Origin: Danio rerio
Lineage: Eukaryota; Chordata; Actinopteri; Cypriniformes; Danionidae
Direction of reading: 5' to 3'
Assembly: GCF_049306965.1 (NCBI RefSeq)
Contig: NC_133180.1
Span: 20,157,501-20,221,500 of the forward strand
DNA length: 64,000 nucleotides
Below are positions 1 through 11,900 of this stretch, piece after piece. How positions within the stretch are numbered: the first letter of the stretch is position 1; each line of letters opens with the position of its first letter. Below the pieces are notes generated by a model. The model was not told where the DNA came from. It saw only the letters and a program-made list of their open reading frames with translations, and did no database searches. A program made the translations under genes and the position numbers.

Positions 1-127
1 AGTATATAGAGGAATAAGTCTGTAAAATAACAGAAAGTGTACTGGCAGTTTATATGTACAAGGTCTTTTGTACCATAATATACAACAACAACAACAACAA
101 CAACCCAGACAATATATCACTTTAAAC

Positions 128-643
128 CAGGGGTAGGGAACCTATCGCTCGGGAGCCACTTTGACCAAAAACATGTGGCTCTCCAGCTGTCTCTCTTCAA
201 TAATATTTTAAAGTTTAAAAAATTATTAGTTTCCTATTGAAAATACAATAACAATTCCCTTTATATTGTGTTTTCTACAGCAAAATGAATAAGAACTCCG
301 TTTACAATAAAAAGACGTTTCATCCAATTCGCATATGTGGTTGAACTTGAATAGCGACAACAATAAAGGTCAAGCAAGTTACATATGGTAACCTCACACA
401 CAAAAATTCAAGCAGTGCAGAGGCAAAAAAATAAAAACAATTTATAAACTGTCCTTTCTTCATACATTGTGATGCGTCATATTTGTTTATTTTTTTAGTT
501 GTGCATGGACATGAATAAAGATTGTATTTATAAATAAATAAAGGTGTTGTTACATACACACACCCCAAACAGCTCTTTAAAAAATGCATTTGATAAAAAA
601 AATCTGAAATGGCTCTTTGCTGAGAAAAGGTTCCCGACTCCTG
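128..643. mobile_element. hAT-type MITE with perfect 8-bp target duplication
   Basis: The ends are inverted repeats: CAGGGGTAGGGAACC at the left against CAGGAGTCGGGAACC on the other strand at the right. The element is flanked by CTTTAAAC at 120-127 and 644-651, a perfect 8-bp duplication typical of hAT transposition. The interior is AT-rich and non-coding; the long minus-strand reading frame across it is chance. Confidence 0.85.
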
Positions 644-850
644 CTTTAAACTATTTAAAATGTTAATAAAAGTCCCTTTTTTAAGGTTAAGGTTCAAGAT
701 TAATGTCCCATAATGCAATTCAAAAGCATAAATAAATAAATAGGGAAAAATAAAATAAATAAAAAAATGAATCACAAAATACGGAAAACTGCTAATTTAT
801 GACCCTGATCTCACGAGGAAACATAACTATTTTATTTTTTTTATTTTTTT

Positions 851-1594
851 GTGGCTAATTTGTATGAAAATGTATGATTTTAAAAAGGAGGCGTGGCACC
901 CAACCCCGCCCCTAAACCCAACCGTCTTTGGGGGAAGAGCAAATCATACTAAATTGTAAAATGAGATTGTACGAATTCATACGAATTAAACATTAAATCA
1001 AAAAGTTACAAACTGTCGTGAGATTGTGTTAGATTTATGGATATTTCTTACAGTTTGTGAGTAAACGTGACAATTTTAAAGGGCCCCTATGATAAAAATC
1101 ATCTTTTGCAAGTTGTTTGGACAGAACTGTGTGTAGGTATAGTGTGTCCACAGTCATGTTGGAGTGATAGAAACACAATAAGTCTCTCTTTTTTTTAAAA
1201 TTTCCTGATGTTAAAACAGGATCCAAATCCCTCCAATTTTTTTATGTTTCGCAACTTGACATGAGTGGGATTGGTGGGCGTGGAGAGCTAGCATTAAAGG
1301 CACAAGCCACAAAAACAGCTACATGAATGTTCAGAGCAGAAAATACAAACTTCTGAAAGGTATAATAAATAATGTGATGGGTGTTTTAAATTGAAACTTT
1401 ACACACACATTCTGGAGACACAAAAGACGTATCTTAAATCTTGAAAAAGCAGTAAAATTGGTGCCCTTTAAATTATGTCAGAATTCAAATTCTGAAATTA
1501 ATTCATACAATATTTGCCCACCCCTAACCCTACCCCTTATTGCGGGATGAGCAAATCATACTAAAATATGAATGAGATTGTACAAATTAGCCAC
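851..1594. mobile_element. MITE with GTGGCTAATTTGTA ends, hosting a second element
   Basis: Both ends read GTGGCTAATTTGTA inward on opposite strands. Two related internal blocks (about 855-985 and 1495-1580) each carry AGCAAATCATACTAAA and GAATGAGATTGTAC-like segments. The middle is occupied by a separate TTAA-flanked element. Confidence 0.65.
1076..1471. mobile_element. TTAA-flanked MITE nested in the 851-1594 element
   Basis: The left end is TTAA-AGGGCCCC and the right end on the other strand is TTAA-AGGGCACC, so TTAA flanks both sides at 1076-1079 and 1468-1471. TTAA duplication is the piggyBac habit, but the short ends are not diagnostic. Confidence 0.55.
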
Positions 1595-1636
1595 TTTTCT
1601 TATTGCAATTGTCTCATGCTCCGATCTGTTTGCCAG

Positions 1637-2356
1637 ATGAGCAAGACATCAATATGAGGGTTCTTCAAACTATACGGCATGAACGTATCAAGGTAAAGCA
1701 GAATCGTTTGTTTGAGGCTCAGTTGTCTTTCATTTTTAGACAGAAAAAGAATAAAACCTCTCTCTATCTTTCTTCAGTACAGTGTTCCTGTGGTGAAGTA
1801 TGACAGAAATGGATTTAAACCCAGGCAAAGGCAACTTATTCTCACTCAGGCTGCTGCTCATCTGGTAGAAGAAGCGAAGATCAAACAGAGAGTGGACTAT
1901 GTTTCTCTGAAAGGTGGGTCTGAAACATCCTTTTATCATTTCTCTGTGGCATGCAGCACCATGTGTTCAAAAAATCTCTCCGTTAAACAGAAAAAGGGGG
2001 GGAAAATAAACAGGGGGGCTAATAAATCTAATTTCAACTTTATATATGTAGAAACTGCTATGGTCAATATTATTAACCCCCTTATTAGCCCCCACAGAAC
2101 CAACCACTGTAGTCCAATGCCTTGCCTAGTTAACCTAATTAACTTTAAGCCTTTAAATTGAACTTGAATACTAGTTTCTTGCTAAATAACTGATTTGTGG
2201 AAATAACAAAAACATTAGGTATTACAACTGACAGGTTTATTATAGAAATACTGTTTGTTAAACTGCACCTTGAAAAATAATTGTAATATATATTTTAAAT
2301 ATCTAAAAATTGTCTTTATTGTCACCTTATATCAATAAAATCCATCATAGCTAAAG

Positions 2357-2430
<74 letters not shown>

Positions 2431-4141
2431 TTTAAAAAAATCAGTTACAATTTATTTTAAGATGTGTGATTATTATACTTTAGTTATACTAATTACTCTT
2501 AATTACCCACATGTACCTACACAAGGATTAATGTAATACCCTACCAGACAAAAGTTTGAGGTCGTTTTTTTAAAGAAAATTATTCTGTTTATATTTATAA
2601 TAATCATTTATCATAATTTATTAAATGTAAATTTTTAATTGTTAAATACTTACTGATTAAATATTTGTTTATTACTTATTGTATGTATTTTCGCATGAAA
2701 TTGTTAGTCAAGTCATTATTGCTTTAATTAATATTACCATTAATAATAATAATAATATTAATAATAATAATAATAGGCGAAGCAGGGGCGCAGTAGGTAG
2801 TGCTGTCACCTCACAGCAAGAAGGTCGCTGGTTCGAGCCTCACCTCAGTTGGCGTTTCTGTGTGGAGTTTGCATGTTCTCTCTCCGTTCGCGTGGGTTTC
2901 CTCCGGGTGCTCCGGTTTCCCCCACAGTCCAAAGACGTGCGGTACAGGTGAATTGGGTAGGCTAAATTGTCCGTAGTGTAGAAGTGTGTTTGTGTGGATG
3001 TACCCAGAGATGGGTTGCGGCTGGAAGGGCATCCACTGCTTAAAAACTTGCTGCATAAGTAGGCGGTTCATTCCGCTGTGGCGACCCCGGAATAATAAAG
3101 GGACTAAGCTGACAAGAAAATAAATGAATGAATAAATGAATGAATGAATACTACTACTACTAATAATAATAATTAATATTAGAGTGATTTCTGAAGAATC
3201 TTGTGACTCTGACTGGGGTAATGAATCTGGAACTTCATCATTAAAATCACTGTAATAAATAATTAAATTAAATTGTAAACTGTATTTTAACAGTTATTTT
3301 ATAGTGCAATAACATTTCACAATTTTACTATTTGTACTGTATTTTCGATGAAATAAATGCAGCCTTGATGAGCAGGACAACCTCATTTTAAAACATTTAA
3401 AAATTCTACTGACCCCAAACTTTTGACCGGTAGATTATATATAAACTTTTTTTAAACTAAACCCAAACTTCTGAAAGGCAGTGTACCTGCTTTAAAACAG
3501 ATTTGACAATTAGAGAGAATTAACATGATTTTGTGTTCACAGGTGCTTCTGTCAGTAATCTGGGCGACTCTGTGATGATCCTCCACGTTGCCTTCAATGA
3601 TCCAAAACAGAAGGTGAACAAACCAGGATTCACAATAGCACTATACTCGCTACGTCGTAGCCAATAGGCTGCATGTCAGCTCCAAACTGTTTCACGGGTG
3701 CCACATTACACAATTTCATGCATAATTTGCGAGAACTAAAGTAGTTTCCTTTGTACAAGGGGGACTTGGTGCTTCAGTGTGACCATCTGTTTGAAGCTTT
3801 GACTAAGCTGGCGATGATTGCAAACAAGCAGAATAACATCACTGTTGTTCAGGGAAGGTAAATAAATAAACAAACACATTTCCAACCTGAGATGTGATGT
3901 TTTATTGCTGTGAAACATTAACATCTGATCTTTCCGCAGCATAAAGTTTGAGATCCAGGCGGGAAAACAGAATGCAGTGGACTTCAGCACTGGCCAAGAG
4001 CCCATGATTTATAAAGGCCCAAATGGACACCTGATGGTGGTGAGTGATTTAGTTTTGTATTTGTACTTGATTTAATATTATCGTTCCTATTCTTACACTA
4101 TTTCATTATCAAAGGTGGCTCCACGGATCAAGTCACGATGA
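1637..4141 (+). CDS. myo1h: Class I myosin heavy chain, C-terminal tail (myo1h-type), 3' end of gene
   Basis: Six 3'-terminal coding exons are visible: 1637-1692, 1778-1913, 3543-3613, 3760-3857, 3940-4039, 4115-4141 (stop TGA). All have AG/GT borders and join in one frame, giving the last 161 residues. The product is the TH1 (myosin tail homology 1) domain that binds acidic membrane phospholipids in short-tailed class I myosins. Diagnostic blocks are [57 protein letters not shown] and the C-terminus VVAPRIKSR, all close to the MYO1C/MYO1H tail. Motor and IQ exons lie upstream of the window. MYO1H is preferred over MYO1C because kctd10, ube3b and mmab follow, as next to human MYO1H; that choice is inference from synteny. 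The 3'UTR runs on past 4141 and its end was not fixed. Confidence 0.88.
1990..2160. repeat. Rearranged fragment of the TACAGTTG-type MITE
   Basis: Contains GGGGGGCTAATAA, CCCCTTATTAGCCCCC and GCCTAGTTAACCTAATTAAC, blocks shared with the intact copy at 48094-48634 but out of order. It sits in the myosin intron 1914-3542. Confidence 0.6.
2359..2429. repeat. (AT)n microsatellite
   Basis: About 70 bp of uninterrupted AT dinucleotide in the myosin intron. Confidence 0.97.
2541..3433. mobile_element. Element with CTACC(A/G)GxCAAAAGTTTG ends, split by a SINE
   Basis: The left end CTACCAGACAAAAGTTTGAG matches the reverse complement of the right end (CTACCGGTCAAAAGTTTGGG). The interior is AT-rich and is interrupted by (ATT)n runs and a DANA SINE at 2776-3149. 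A related tail, without its partner end, lies near 22450-22580. Confidence 0.7.
2776..3149 (+). mobile_element. DANA-type tRNA-derived SINE
   Basis: Nearly full-length: tRNA-like head with A and B boxes (GTAGGTAGTGCTGTC, GGTTCGAGCC), body CGGTTTCCCCCACAGTCC, tail ATAAAGGGACTAAGC then (GAAT)n. Both flanks are (AAT)n-rich. Confidence 0.93.
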
Positions 4142-5085
4142 TCTGAAGGAGGTCAGCAAGTCTGTGTATATTTCATGAGGGAAACCCTTATGGAAGAGGA
4201 TATCTTTCTTCAACCCCCTATAAGGCAACACACACACATGACCAGTTTGGTATCTTTGCGGGGACTTTTAAAACTGTGAAATATTTATATATAAACCCCT
4301 TACAGGGAACATTCTGCATTTTTACATTTTGAAAGGACTTATTTTCTGTATGACGCATACAGTGTTCAGCATATATGAGTGCACCCCTCACTAATTTATC
4401 TTTTAAATTCATATTTTTAATTGGAAGCTAATATTATATTTGTGCAAATACTGTACATTAGATTAGTCAGTACTGAAGCCAAATCTAGAGCTTATCTTGC
4501 AAAATAACTTACGATAATGGTCCAAAAATTAGTACACCCAAATTTAAAAGGTTATAGAAAATATTAAATACAAATTAAAAAAATAAGAAAAATCAAGAGA
4601 AAAAAAATTGAAAAATTAAGTTGAAATTTTGTAGTTTTTTTTTTTTTTGGCAATATTTTGCTTGACTTTAATTGTATTATCTTTTAATTTCTAAATTTGT
4701 TTGTTGACTAGAGAATTATCTTAATAAATATATCTGTTTAATAAATCTGTTTTGTTTAAATCCACCAAAATACATTGCAGGGTTTCTGATGGTTTTACCA
4801 AGTTAAATTTAGACATTTTAAAGTCTATTATGAATGAAATTTTAGACTTATACAGGGCTAAATGCTATTTTTTTTTTCAAAATATCCCAGTTGAAAAAGA
4901 TTTTTACTTCACCTTTGAAAAAAAAAAAATCATTATTATAACCAAAGTGATTATAACGTAATAATGCAATTATTATAATACAAAATAAAAAAGGTAGTCT
5001 GTTTTCAGTAAAATGAAAATTCAAATATACTTAAATTAAAAAAGAGATTTAAAAAAAAAATCTAGAAATGTTAAGATATCCTTCA

Positions 5086-5625
5086 GTTTCATTTGGCTTA
5101 GCCCCTTTATTCATCCGAGGTCGCCACAGCGGAATGAACCGCCAACTTATCCAGCATATGTTTTACGTGGCGGATGCCTTTCTAGTCGCTACCCATCACT
5201 GGTAAACACATATAATATAAAACCTGTAAGTGCCGTCAGAAATTTCCTTTGGAAATGAGCATTATTTTCAGCCTCCTTTGTTTATGTTGAGTTATTTCAG
5301 TTTGAATGCAATGAAAAGAACTTAATCTTTGCCATAAAATGGAAATTACTGAACCTACACACAGGAGCCTAATAAAAATGCTCATTTTAGAAGAAAAATT
5401 CTGACGGCATTTAGAGGTTTTTGCATCTAAACTCTTCATACATACTCATTCACACACAAACACTGTGGACAATTTAGTCTTTGGACTGTGGGGAAACCGG
5501 AGCACTCATAGAAAACCCACGTAAACATGGGGAGAACATGCAAACTCCTTACAAAACTGCCAACTGACCCAGCCGGGTCTCGAACCAGCGTCCTTCTTGT
5601 TGTGAGGTGATCGTGCTAAACAACC
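5086..5625 (-). mobile_element. DANA SINE, split by a MITE
   Basis: Minus-strand DANA: 3' end at 5086-5215 (GTCGCCACAGCGGAATGAACC) and 5' part at 5430-5625 (GGGGAAACCGGAGCACTC, TCTCGAACCAGCG). The two halves are parted by about 200 bp of unrelated sequence. Confidence 0.88.
5220..5420. mobile_element. Small MITE inside the DANA copy
   Basis: Ends AAACCTGTAAGTGCCGTCAG and, on the other strand, AAACCTCTAAATGCCGTCAG. About 200 bp, no ORF. The target duplication was not resolved. Confidence 0.75.
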
Positions 5626-6882
5626 ACCATGATGCCTTTTAAGACTTTTTAAGGCCTAAAATTTATCTCTTGAGATTTAAGACATTTTAAGACTCCTGGA
5701 ACTAAAACGTGCTTTTTAAGAAATGGATAAAATATTCATTTTCAAAATGGGGTGTACTCAATTACGCTGAGCACTGTATAAGCATAAAGACCTCAATTTA
5801 TATTCCCATGTAGACAAGTTCCCATAAGTCTGAGTGAGTTCAGTAATAAGTCCCCATCGGGATATAAAACCAAGACCACACACACAATCACTAAGAGCTT
5901 GTTGTAAAAAATAGAAAAAGAGTAGTAACTAATTTTATTTAAGTGGTTAAAGCAACTATTTTAGTTTTCATAAATGCTGCCTGTAGCTTAAACTTTTGAC
6001 ATTTCTTGTTAAGTGTTTTTTTGTTTTGTTGTTAAGCCATATTTATATGATTATTTATAATATATTGTTTATACAAACCTCAGAAATAAAAACAAAGATC
6101 CAGTTTCAACTACGAAATTTGTAGAAACCTTTATTCGTGATAACAACATTGTGTATAAATACTTTGTACGTAAAACATTTTTTAAATTTATGTGCACAAC
6201 TGTACAAACTTCTCTACAGTATTACAGATTTCAGAGTTGTTGTTTTATGTTGAATACACCTTTAATAAAACTAACGAGCGCAAAGATCTGTGATGCTACA
6301 GACGCTGCAGCAGGAGGCTTTCTTTATGTTCCTGAACGTCTGGAGCTGCTTTGACGTGGAAGAGTCTCTGATTACGCACTCATACTTGGTGTCCATTACT
6401 CAGTTACAGATATACATCCGAATGCTTCTGACTACATCTCAGTTTCTGCTCTTGTATGAGATCGCTTACAAAACACGTAATTAACTTGATGGAATTTAAT
6501 ACAGTGCAGCGGAAAGGTATTTAAAAAGCGTCATCAGAGTTTACTCTGGTTGTAGACCAAAAAGGGAATAGAAAACTTTATTACTGGTTTTGATCTACAA
6601 GTGCTTCCTCATGTACGTGAGAAAACAGCATAACACTATACTGCCACCTAGAGGCCAAACTCATCCAATCAATCTAGCAATTTGAAAAAAATAAAAGTGA
6701 CAGTTCACACAAATGGGAGTTTGCTGTCATTTTACTCATCTTAGACTCACGAAGATGTAGGCCCCCTCCCCTCATTTTTTTTAGTACAGCATTTTTAGCT
6801 GAAACCATAGTGGTCTACAACTGCTGAGACTTGAGTCTTGAAATTATTTTCTTGCACAGACCAATTGTTTCACATCAGAGAG

Positions 6883-7238
6883 CAGGGGTTCTCAAACTCA
6901 GTGCTGGAGATTTTAGCTCCAACTTGCCTCAACACAGCTGCAAGGATGTTTCTAGAAAGCCCATAGGTCTCAAACTTATTCCTGGGGGGCCGCAGCTCTG
7001 CAGAATTAGCTGAAACCTTGATCAAACACAGCTGATCCAACGAATAATGGTGTTCATCTTTTGAACACCTTGATTATATGGATCAGCTGTGTTTGATAGA
7101 GTTGAAGCAAAACTGTGCAGACCTGCGGCCCCCCAGGAACTGAGTTTGAGGAACTATGGCCTAGTAAGAGCTTGATTAGTTAGCGCAGGTGTGTTTGATT
7201 GGGGTTGGCGCTAACAGGACTGAAATTGAGAACCGCTG
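6883..7238. mobile_element. hAT-type MITE (outer), CAGGGGTTCTCAA ends
   Basis: Starts CAGGGGTTCTCAAACTC and ends, on the other strand, CAGCGGTTCTCAATTTC. Flanks TCAGAGAG (6875-6882) and TCACAGAG (7239-7246) are an 8-bp duplication with one mismatch. Confidence 0.82.
6960..7160. mobile_element. hAT-type palindromic MITE (inner)
   Basis: Long inverted repeats carrying CCTGGGGGGCCGCAG on both arms and GATCAGCTGTGTTTGAT at the centre. Flanks CTAGAAAG (6952-6959) and CTAGTAAG (7161-7168) are an 8-bp duplication with one mismatch, placing it inside the 6883-7238 element. Confidence 0.85.
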
Positions 7239-7274
7239 TCACAGAGCCTCAATGGAGCTACAACTATTTAAATA

Positions 7275-7585
7275 CAAAAAAAAGTGTTCATCCAAAAATA
7301 ATTATTTACTCAGTCAAATTGTTTCAAACCTACAAGTTTCCTTATTCTGTTAAACACAAAAAACAAATATATGTATAAAAACAATACTACAAACTTAACT
7401 ATTGACTTGCATAGTAGGAAAATCAAATACTATAGAAGTCAATGGTCACAGGTCTCCAGCATTTTTAAAGTAACTTATTTTGTGTTCCACAGAAAAGAAA
7501 AGAGAAACAAACACATTTGTGCAAACTGAATGTTGAGTAAATGATATGAAATGTGGATGAGTTTGTTTTGGGTGAACTATCTCTG
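7275..7585. mobile_element. Angel-like palindromic MITE
   Basis: Arms with GTTCATCCAAAAAT and TGGGTGAACTATC, and centre GACTTGCATAGTAGG ... CTATAGAAGTCAATGG: the common cyprinid palindromic MITE, diverged. Confidence 0.7.
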
Positions 7586-7599
7586 AGAACTACCTTTAT

Positions 7600-8215
7600 T
7601 TTTGTTTTGCCTCTTTTTCGACTATTAGCCTATTAGATTTGTTGCTAAAATTGGTCCTTGGTGACTCAAAAATAATATGAATCTCAAAAATGTTAAATTA
7701 AAAAAGTCCCCGACAATTTAGGCGGCCTAATGGGGAGTAAATTATAGAAAATGTCAAATTTCAGTTGAATGCATTTTCGCTTTGCCTCTTTTTTGAATAT
7801 TAGCCTCGACTATTATTGTAGGGGACAACAATTCAACTTTTTAAGATTCATATTACTTTTGAGTCACCAAGGACTAGTTTTAGCAACAAATCTAATAGTC
7901 TATATTAGATTTGTTGCAAAAACTGGTCCTTGGTGACTTAAAGGTAATATGAATCTCAAAAATGTTAAATTAAAAAAGTCCCATACAATTTAGGCAGCCT
8001 AATGGGGAGTTAATTACAGAAAATGTTAACTTTTGGTTGAATGCATTTTTGTTTTGCCTCTTTTTCGACTATTAGCCTATTAGAGTTGTTGCTAAAACTG
8101 GTCATTGGTGACTCAAAAGTAATATGAATCTCAAAAATGTTGATTTAAAAAGGCCCCTACAATTTAGATGGACTAATGGTGAGTAAACTAACAGAAAAAA
8201 TTACATTTGGTTGAA
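7600..8215. repeat. Cluster of direct and inverted ~200-bp repeat units
   Basis: The block TTGTTGCTAAAAxTGGTCxTTGGTGACTxAAA-x-AATATGAATCTCAAAAATGTT recurs directly at about 7640, 7910 and 8090, and inverted at about 7840-7890. Each unit ends near GCATTTTxGxTTTGCCTC. Confidence 0.75.
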
Positions 8216-8980
8216 CGTCCAAAAAAAAAAAAAAAAAAACGACACTTAAATTATTCTTATAAGGCAACAACATCCTCCTTCATTGAATTCAATGATCAGT
8301 GGTCTGTCGAACCACTTTTTCAAAACAGCTTAAAATCAAAACAAAACTCAGCAAGACACTACCAGCTCTGTAACACTGGCTTCAACCCTTCAATTCAAAA
8401 GACAAAGCTAACAATAAACTGGGGATAAACTTAGAAAAAGAAGTCTCAAATCAAATTACCATCACGCAATATGCAAAACAAAAACACTCAATAAGCACAG
8501 TGTTCACCTATAAGGCACCAGAAACCCTACTGACTTCACTCAGACAGAACAAAAGTTCAATTATTGCTAAATAAACATACAAGGGCTGAGAACTCTATTC
8601 TAATATTCAATAGCTGCACGTTCAGCTGATGGACTTGACTTTGGAATTTGCTTTATGAATGGCAAATAGGGCAAAATGCTCAGGGAATGTCATGCAGTAA
8701 ACCTAACCATCCGCTATGCACTTTTGTTCACATTAACACCATGTCGTATCTTTTTAAAGAGGTCCTCAAAAATGCACAACTGATGAGTGACTTGATTGCC
8801 CCGTATGCCATGTTCATGCAGCGTTATTAATACTACTAGCTATTCTGTGAATATCCCTTCATCTCTCTAAGGAAGCAGACTAGGTATAAACATAACTGAC
8901 TGAGTCCATGTGCAAATCGAGAGGCGTAACTGAAGCGCTGGTAGTTGAAAAGGCACTGAAAAAGCTGAGAAATGGCAGGG

Positions 8981-11900
8981 TCACTGATGGTGGTGGGTAC
9001 GGTCATCGGGCCGCTTGATATGGATCCTCCGCACTCGGTCATGGCGCTCTCTCTCTTCATCTTCATCGATGTGGTGGGATCGACCGGCAGCGCCCCCTGT
9101 GGCCTCCAGCAGTGCATTGTCTGGTCCGCGTCCGTCTTGAGACTCGTACAGCAAGATGTTGAGGGTCTCTTCATAAATGCGAGCCTCTGGGAATTCAACC
9201 TATGATGCAGATGGCATTGAAATAGCTAAGTGGCACTTTTAAGACAACGTTACAATCTTTTAGATGGCAGATTTTCTTTTCAGATCATTAATAAAAACAA
9301 GTTTATATGTTGATTATTGAAGGTACATTTTAGAACCGAATAGAAAAAAAAAAAAATTCTTTGGATGTAAATCTCTTGCATATATACAATAAATTGAACT
9401 GGTAACAAATCTTTTGTCAAAATTTTAAAATGTTTCAGCTTGTTTTTACTACAGACCATTTTGAGGGATGTAAACAACAACAACAATGGTCCTAACATAT
9501 TTCCTGTTTAACATTTTTAATTTCCATAGCTTTCAAGAATCCAAAAAGATCCATATATTGATAAATAATGTTATGATAGCAGTTTTAACATTAAGGCTTT
9601 TTTTTTTAAATTTAAGGCTTACTGTTAAAATTATGAAATAGTTTGACAACAAGCAGAAAATGTTCATGGGCCAATGACATCACCACATTAAAATATGTCC
9701 AATGGGTTTCAATGAAGTTTAACCCTTTATAGGGCACTCATTGGAGAAACCCTGAAGCATTACTACACTCTAAAAATGACATATGCTGTTTTATTTAAAT
9801 GACCTATTTAAAAAGACCCCAAACAACACAATTTGAGAATTTTTGGGGGACAACTTAATTCTTTCATGTACAATCCAATTAAATTTGCGAAAACGAATAA
9901 GTTAACTTAATTCTTTCATGTTGTTCCAACACAAATTGATTTGTTTTACATCCAAAAATATTTACAGTGAACAAAACATTTGAATTTTTATGATTTTAAA
10001 CATCTTATTGTAGTCAACATCAGTGAAGATACCACTAGACTATGGAAAAACTTCTCTCAAATCTAATCTTTTAAAAACACTACAAAAAACGTGAAGTTTT
10101 TTTAATTCAATTTTGTTTTCCAGTGATTTTTTTTTAAGTCATGCTTTAAAAATACAGCTGATGATTGACTGGATTATAGCCATCATTCTGTACCTTTGTC
10201 TGCTTCTTTTCAGTAGCATAGACTATTGACGTGCAGCAAACCTCTGCAATTTTCCTGCCCTGGCCATAGAACGACCAGCAACAAATCTCATCACCAATCA
10301 CATCCTTGATGAAAAGCACACGGCCGTTGAACCTCAGTGACAGCTTGTCAAACAGCTCGATATTCTTCAGCATGTTGTCATCAGAATTGCTTTAAAGAGA
10401 AAGAGCAAATTGATCAGGTAAAAGCTTTCTTCCTGAAACCAAGTAAGAAATTCCCTTTATTTTACCTTGTATATGAATATTTATTGTTGCTTCTGTTATA
10501 CAGCAGCTTGACTGTAGGCTGTGAAAACACAGAAAGAAGGTTCAAGATTCTGTGCAGGGTGACAGTGAATAGTATTGAGACTGACATGACTGTGAAGCAT
10601 TTGTACCTTATTAGCAGTGGCAATGAGCCTCTGTTCTTCCTTAGATGATGTCACCAGGGGAACTTTACAGAATGGCTCATATGCATCTTTGTTCTGGAAA
10701 CATTTGGGTAAATAAAACGGAGAAACATTTTTTTAAGTACACAATTCTGTCATTTACTCACTCGTGTTACAATTGCTGGAGACAATCCATTCATTAGAAA
10801 ATAAAAAATATTTTATTAGGAATGGCTAATATGAAAAATGTTATCACAATATAAAGGATCACATATCCTGATAAAGTACTTTTTATATAAATTCCATCAA
10901 TTAAAAGTTTATATATTGACCACATGGAAAAGGTGGATTTTTTTAACATTTTAATCGATATACTTTTTTCTCACTTTATTTAGAATTTATAGGCAAATGT
11001 TTAAGATTGTACAAATATAAAATACATTAAAAGGACAGTTCATCCCAACATTTTAATTCTGTCGTTATTTATTCACAACTTTCAAACATGCGTTCCTTTC
11101 TTTTGTTGAACACAAAAGATAAGTTGAAAAATGTTTGAAACTTGTAACCAATGACTTCTATAACATCTTCTTTGTTACTATGGAAGTCAATGGTTCCCAG
11201 TTATCAGCTTTCTTCAAAATGTCTTCTTTTGTGTTCAACAATATAAAAAAGAAACACAAAGGGTTGTAGAGTGACTAAACTGTGAGTACATTTCAATTTG
11301 ATCTCTTTGATGAAAAATAAAATCCTTTTTAAAAACTAATCATACGAGTCTATCATACAATATTGCTAAATAAAATGCAAAATACTGTATTGTAACATGT
11401 TGTTATTCGCATTTCTACTTGCAGAGCCAATTCACCATGGTGGGTGTAAGATTGAGGTCATCCAAATGATGAAAGTATTACCATTAACAAGGCATTTTAA
11501 ATTACATCCAAATAGAGCATAATATGAAATGATAGACTTCATTTTCATAGATCATATTGCAGAGCTCTTTATATTATCACAAATATTATCTCATTGAAAA
11601 TTTGACATGTGATCATAATTAGCAAAAACAAGCATGCTATAGAGTGTCCTTATTTATGTCTTTGGCCTCTGTTGTGTTTATATTTTATTCAAGCTACACC
11701 AAAGTTCATTTGTAAGTGTACTGAGACACATCTTTTCAGGAGTCATGCTTATATAGAGTGCACCAAGATTTGGATGGCAGCATTCACACAGTGAACCATT
11801 CCAGAATTAGTTTTAAGCAAACTAAACAATCAAGTGTGAACCAACCTAAAGGTTTTGTTTAAGATACAGTGTTTCCTCTAGGATTTTTTCCAGCTGTGAC

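Larger units (their letters stand above)
4358..5778. mobile_element. TA-flanked Tc1/mariner-like non-autonomous element
   Basis: Left end TACAGTGTTCAGC with AGTGCACCCC; right end on the other strand TACAGTGCTCAGC with AGTACACCCC. A shorter relative is at 30363-30843. No transposase frame is seen. A SINE lies inside at 5086-5625. Confidence 0.72.
4142..8980. other. Intergenic region between convergent myosin and kctd10
   Basis: Holds both 3'UTRs and a series of elements listed separately (4358-5778, 6883-7238, 7275-7585, 7600-8215). Outside these the DNA is AT-rich and featureless. No ORF with gene-like composition was found. The poly(A) signals were not fixed for either gene. Confidence 0.6.

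Noticed and set aside
320-775. 151-codon minus-strand frame
   Set aside because: It lies across the hAT-type MITE at 128-643 and its AT-rich flank; composition is low-complexity and no family is recognised.
2790-2840. tRNA gene from A/B-box match
   Set aside because: tRNA-like head of a DANA SINE, seen at several other places; no cloverleaf with a paired acceptor stem.
2679-3071. Frames of 86-90 codons on both strands
   Set aside because: They are read-through of a DANA SINE. The same peptide words (for example [15 protein letters not shown]) recur at every DANA copy in the window.
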